Positions 61,880 through 64,000 of a stretch of DNA of 64,000 nt are shown one piece after another. Below the pieces are notes generated by a model. That model made no database searches and was not told the DNA's origin. It was given only the letters and a program-made list of their open reading frames with translations. The stretch covers positions 15,001 to 79,000 of the forward strand of contig NC_091866.1 of assembly GCF_019399895.1 (NCBI RefSeq), read 5' to 3'. The DNA comes from Cardiocondyla obscurior. Lineage: Eukaryota > Arthropoda > Insecta > Hymenoptera > Formicidae. Position 1 is the first letter of the stretch; each line of letters starts with the position of its first letter. A program made the translations under genes and the position numbers.

Positions 61880-63121
61880 ATGGAAGCTGGCGCTACGCGG
61901 CCTCTACACGTACTACTCGTGGGTCCACCAGGTTAGGCATGGGAAACTAAGAAAATTTGAATAAAGCACATGAAACCGCTGAGAAAATATTAATTAAATC
62001 TAATTAAGACAAAAATAGGCTAATTTTGTAAAGCGGGATGTATGTATGATACTTCTACGTGTATATTTTTCACGTTTATATGTGTATAAATATAAATGTA
62101 TGCACATAAATATTTACATATGACTTTTAATAACTAATTTGTATCTTTGCTCAGTAAATTTTTTTTTTTTATTTAATTATGCCAATATTCGAGTACCATA
62201 TATCTTGAACATTACTCGAAACACTTGGCAAGAGTTATTATTTAGAAAATTAGATTATTATGCATTGTTAAATTATGTAAAATGCATATCTTAATTATAT
62301 TTTCATGCAACTAAGCTAATAACACTAAAAAAAAAAAAATATATATATATGTATATATATATACCACCTATATTCTCCATATTAATGTTATAAATAAATT
62401 ATTATCAAAAACGAATAATTTTATAGGTGTAGGTAAAACTACGGTGTGCAAAAAGATTGTGTCCACACTAGAAAAAATGGGCAGCAGGTTCGATGGATTT
62501 TACACGGAAGAGGTACGTGATAAGAGTGGCTCCAGGATTGGCTTTGACATCGTAGGAACGAAGGACCCTGGAAAAAGATTACCGTTAGCACGGTTAAAGC
62601 ACGTACTTGCAAGTAACAATGACGATACAATCATAACTGAATACATATTCTATTTAATTTTTTTTTTTTTTTTTTTTACCAACAGAAGTTTAACAGAGGC
62701 TCAAAAAGCTTCCAAGTATCAAGTGGGAAATTATCGGATTTTCCTGGATAATTTCGAGACTATAGCACTTCCAATATTGGATTTGGACGTTGTAAGAATA
62801 ATAATTTGCCTTGAAATAAATTGTTGATTATTTTAACAGTTGGATAATGTCGTATTGCCATTGCAGGATGTATTACTTGTCGATGAAATTGGTAAAATGG
62901 AATTGTTTAGCAAAGAATTCAAAAAGAAAATAGCGGACATACTTTTTGGCGTTTCCAAGAAAGCCTTCGTGATTGGGACTATTCCACAAATACATAAAGT
63001 ACCGCAACAATACGCGGCACTGTTCGAGAAAATACATGCAGACAAGAGAATTAAAATTCTGAAAGTAACCCATGAAAATCGAAATAATTTGCCAGAAGAA
63101 ATTACTTCTTATTTCTCATAA
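61880..63121 (+). CDS. NTPCR: Cancer-related nucleoside-triphosphatase homologue
   Basis: Small P-loop enzyme of the THEP1/NTPCR family that hydrolyses nucleoside triphosphates. Four exons: 61,880-61,931, 62,427-62,592, 62,686-62,791 and 62,840-63,121, total 201 residues (human 190). Walker A GPPGVGKT at 15-22, split by intron 1; family blocks DGFYTEEVRDKSGSRIGFDI, YQVGNYRIFLDNFE..ALPIL, Walker B LLVDEIGKMELFS and GTIPQIHK..; VTHENRNNLPEEI near the end. Exon 2 ends at GCACG|GTTAAA, the only donor that keeps exon 3 in frame. Exon 4 may instead start 27 nt downstream (after CATTGCAG), giving 192 residues and aligning better in length with relatives. AATAAA near 63,157. Confidence 0.92.
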
Positions 63122-64000
63122 ATTGTTATCACTTTATGCTATTTATTAGTCACGTAAAATAAAATATCAATTTGTGTATATACATCATAAACATTATTTA
63201 TTATTAACAAAAAACAAAATGTTAGATCAAAGAAATTCTTCCAATCACGATAGATTTGTAAAAAGATTGTCACAAATAATGTGACAAATAGTGATTGGTA
63301 GAAACATTGTACTACAATTATTACGCTAGTTTTTTTTTTTTTCTTCTGTATACGCGTTTATGTATTCTCTTTTTTTTCTGTAATTAAATTTAATTGAAAT
63401 TCCACCGTTGATCGTTAAAGAATTAATTAAAAGTTTAAGATTTAGCGTATTGTATAAATAATGGATATTTATATAAATAATAAATACTTAATAATACATA
63501 TTTGTATAAATAATTACATAAATAATATTTATACAAATAATAGATTACAAGATTTTAAAAATTCATTGAAATATCTTCGAGATTAAAATTATTTCTTCTT
63601 ATTATGCATACGTGTACGTAGTATCTTTAACGAGCAAGGTGGTCATACGTCATACATTGAGGGTACAAAATAGAAATGTTCTCTTCGCATCATTTTATTA
63701 CAAACGAACATAAACCGCTTGATGAGCCATATTTTCTTATCGTAGATAAGAAAAGTGATTTGTCTGCTTGTAAAAATAAGCAAACCTTTCCCGCTTTTGT
63801 ACCCATCAATTTTATGCATTTTCACTGTATATATTTTACAATACAGGAAAATTAATTATTCTCCTAGAAAGAATATAATAATTATCGTTGCGGAGAAGTC
63901 TAAGTCTCTTACCTTCCCCATTTCAGTATCAAATATATTACGCACACTTTGATTGGACTACTTATATTTGTTATTATTTATTTTTTTAATAGTATCTAAA
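63122..64000. other. AT-rich sequence to the window end
   Basis: NTPCR 3' flank and further AT-rich DNA with tandem ATAAATAAT-like runs near 63,450-63,545 and T-runs near 63,330. No gene supported; the window ends without a feature boundary. Confidence 0.5.

Overview
The window looks like nuclear DNA of an insect, most likely a hymenopteran such as an ant. Genes have short AT-rich introns with GT..AG sites, and the set of genes is animal. A neuroparsin hormone gene is present, and short inverted-repeat transposons sit between genes and in introns. I cannot name the species from sequence alone.

About 1-16,640 is accessory, repeat-dominated DNA without a recognisable protein gene. In order it holds a ~205-bp inverted/tandem family, a ~110-bp family, a 147-bp satellite, a 179-bp satellite, and a first array of ~347-bp units. 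Each of those units carries a 164-167-nt segment bounded by good splice acceptor and donor consensus. Then come ~450-485-bp repeats interrupted by a 447-bp foldback transposon, a second 178-bp satellite block and a second exon-like array. In this second array every full copy of the segment is exactly 167 nt. Two decayed leader-like modules and a pair of hairpins end the region. The order satellite, leader, exon-like array occurs twice (4,211-8,040 and 11,361-15,495) and is the most unusual feature here.

From 17.7 kb on the window is ordinary gene space. Neuroparsin (-) is followed by a sparse ~5 kb stretch. Next are a RING-H2 multi-pass ubiquitin ligase (+), a TTC17-related TPR membrane protein (-), GDP-mannose 4,6-dehydratase Gmd (-), an SLC23 nucleobase/ascorbate transporter (+), the exosome helicase Mtr4 (+), Faf1 (-), a galectin with a long low-complexity tail (+), an integrin alpha subunit (-), the CUL4-DDB1 adaptor DCAF5 (-) and the nucleoside-triphosphatase NTPCR (+). 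Faf1/galectin and DCAF5/NTPCR are divergent pairs. RNF/TTC17-like, Mtr4/Faf1 and galectin/integrin are convergent pairs.

The genes do not form one pathway. Themes that recur are ubiquitin-linked protein turnover (RNF, Faf1, DCAF5), glycan synthesis and recognition (Gmd, galectin), adhesion (integrin) and RNA surveillance (Mtr4). Exon structures were worked out by hand from splice consensus and reading-phase continuity. The ten genes other than neuroparsin and the first RNF exon are the most secure. UTR limits were not determined.
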